Below, one piece after another: positions 63,899 through 64,000 of a stretch of 64,000 nucleotides of DNA. The notes beneath the pieces were generated by a model. It was not told the DNA's origin. It saw only the letters and a list, made by a program, of their open reading frames with translations, and ran no database searches. Source of the DNA: Paludibacteraceae bacterium (GTDB lineage: Bacteria > Bacteroidota > Bacteroidia > Bacteroidales > Paludibacteraceae); contig JAFVAX010000078.1 of NCBI GenBank assembly GCA_017480285.1, positions 1-64,000 on the forward strand. Direction: 5' to 3'. Each line of letters starts with the position of its first letter. Within the stretch, counting starts at the first letter, position 1. The position numbers and the translations under genes are program-made.

Positions 63899-64000
63899 AT
63901 GTCAATTTATAAATCAGCGATAGAAAAACCGGTTACCACTGTACTTGTGTTCGTTGCAGTGATAATCATCGGTATATACAGTTTTATCAAACTGCCTATC
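63899..64000 (+). CDS. RND efflux pump, AcrB/MexF type (N-terminal 34 residues only)
   Basis: The ATG at 63899 opens MSIYKSAIEKPVTTVLVFVA, followed by the first membrane helix; this start is typical of HAE-type RND pumps. The gene continues beyond the window. Order tetR-tolC-adaptor-pump. Confidence 0.85.
   Translation, partial: MSIYKSAIEKPVTTVLVFVAVIIIGIYSFIKLPI

Overview
The window is about 64 kb of chromosome from a member of the Bacteroidales (Bacteroidota). The evidence is the block uppS-bamA-skp-skp, a PPi-dependent phosphofructokinase, C-termini resembling type IX secretion sorting domains, and many promoters of the Bacteroidota type (TTTG, 20 bp, TAnnTTTG). At least twelve such promoters have exactly this spacing. 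I cannot name the genus. No integrase, transposase, reverse transcriptase or CRISPR array is visible.

Layout: 1-5.6 kb holds infB (5' end outside the window or broken) and a large FAD/Fe-S oxidoreductase. 5.7-10.6 kb holds a DUF4143-type ATPase, a membrane sulfatase-fold protein, a membrane-anchored coiled-coil protein and a small PD-(D/E)xK-like protein. 10.6-11.0 kb is a promoter / structured RNA / terminator unit. 11.0-23.7 kb is a co-directional run of ten genes: a vWA lipoprotein, a tubulin/FtsZ-like protein, a 1113-aa actin/Hsp70-fold protein, a trypsin-like membrane protease and several membrane or coiled-coil proteins. 23.8-39.0 kb, on the minus strand, is mostly envelope housekeeping: murF, an MFS transporter, a small overlapped ORF, two skp, bamA, uppS, a DUF6089-like barrel, murI, a U32 peptidase, a transglutaminase-like protein and LPP20-like proteins. 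39.4-49.1 kb holds two more AAA ATPases among three large PEGA plus FGE-sulfatase-like paralogs. 49.1-54.5 kb has rmuC, tRNA-Lys, queC, queF and pfp. 54.5-59.9 kb encodes three large secreted proteins. 60.7-64 kb starts a TetR-controlled RND efflux operon (TolC-like, adaptor, truncated pump).

Two layers stand out. First, the 11.0-23.7 kb run joins two cytoskeletal-fold NTPases with a MIDAS-containing lipoprotein and a membrane protease. It is the best candidate for an undescribed envelope-remodelling or defence system, and a terminator-ended structured RNA precedes it. Second, the window is full of short repeats. Palindromic REP-like elements of several families lie in spacers and, in frame, inside coding sequences; copies differ by compensatory changes in both stem arms. 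Separately, each of the three AAA ATPase genes has its own locus-specific triplicated repeat at its promoter. Both repeat patterns can be read directly from the sequence.
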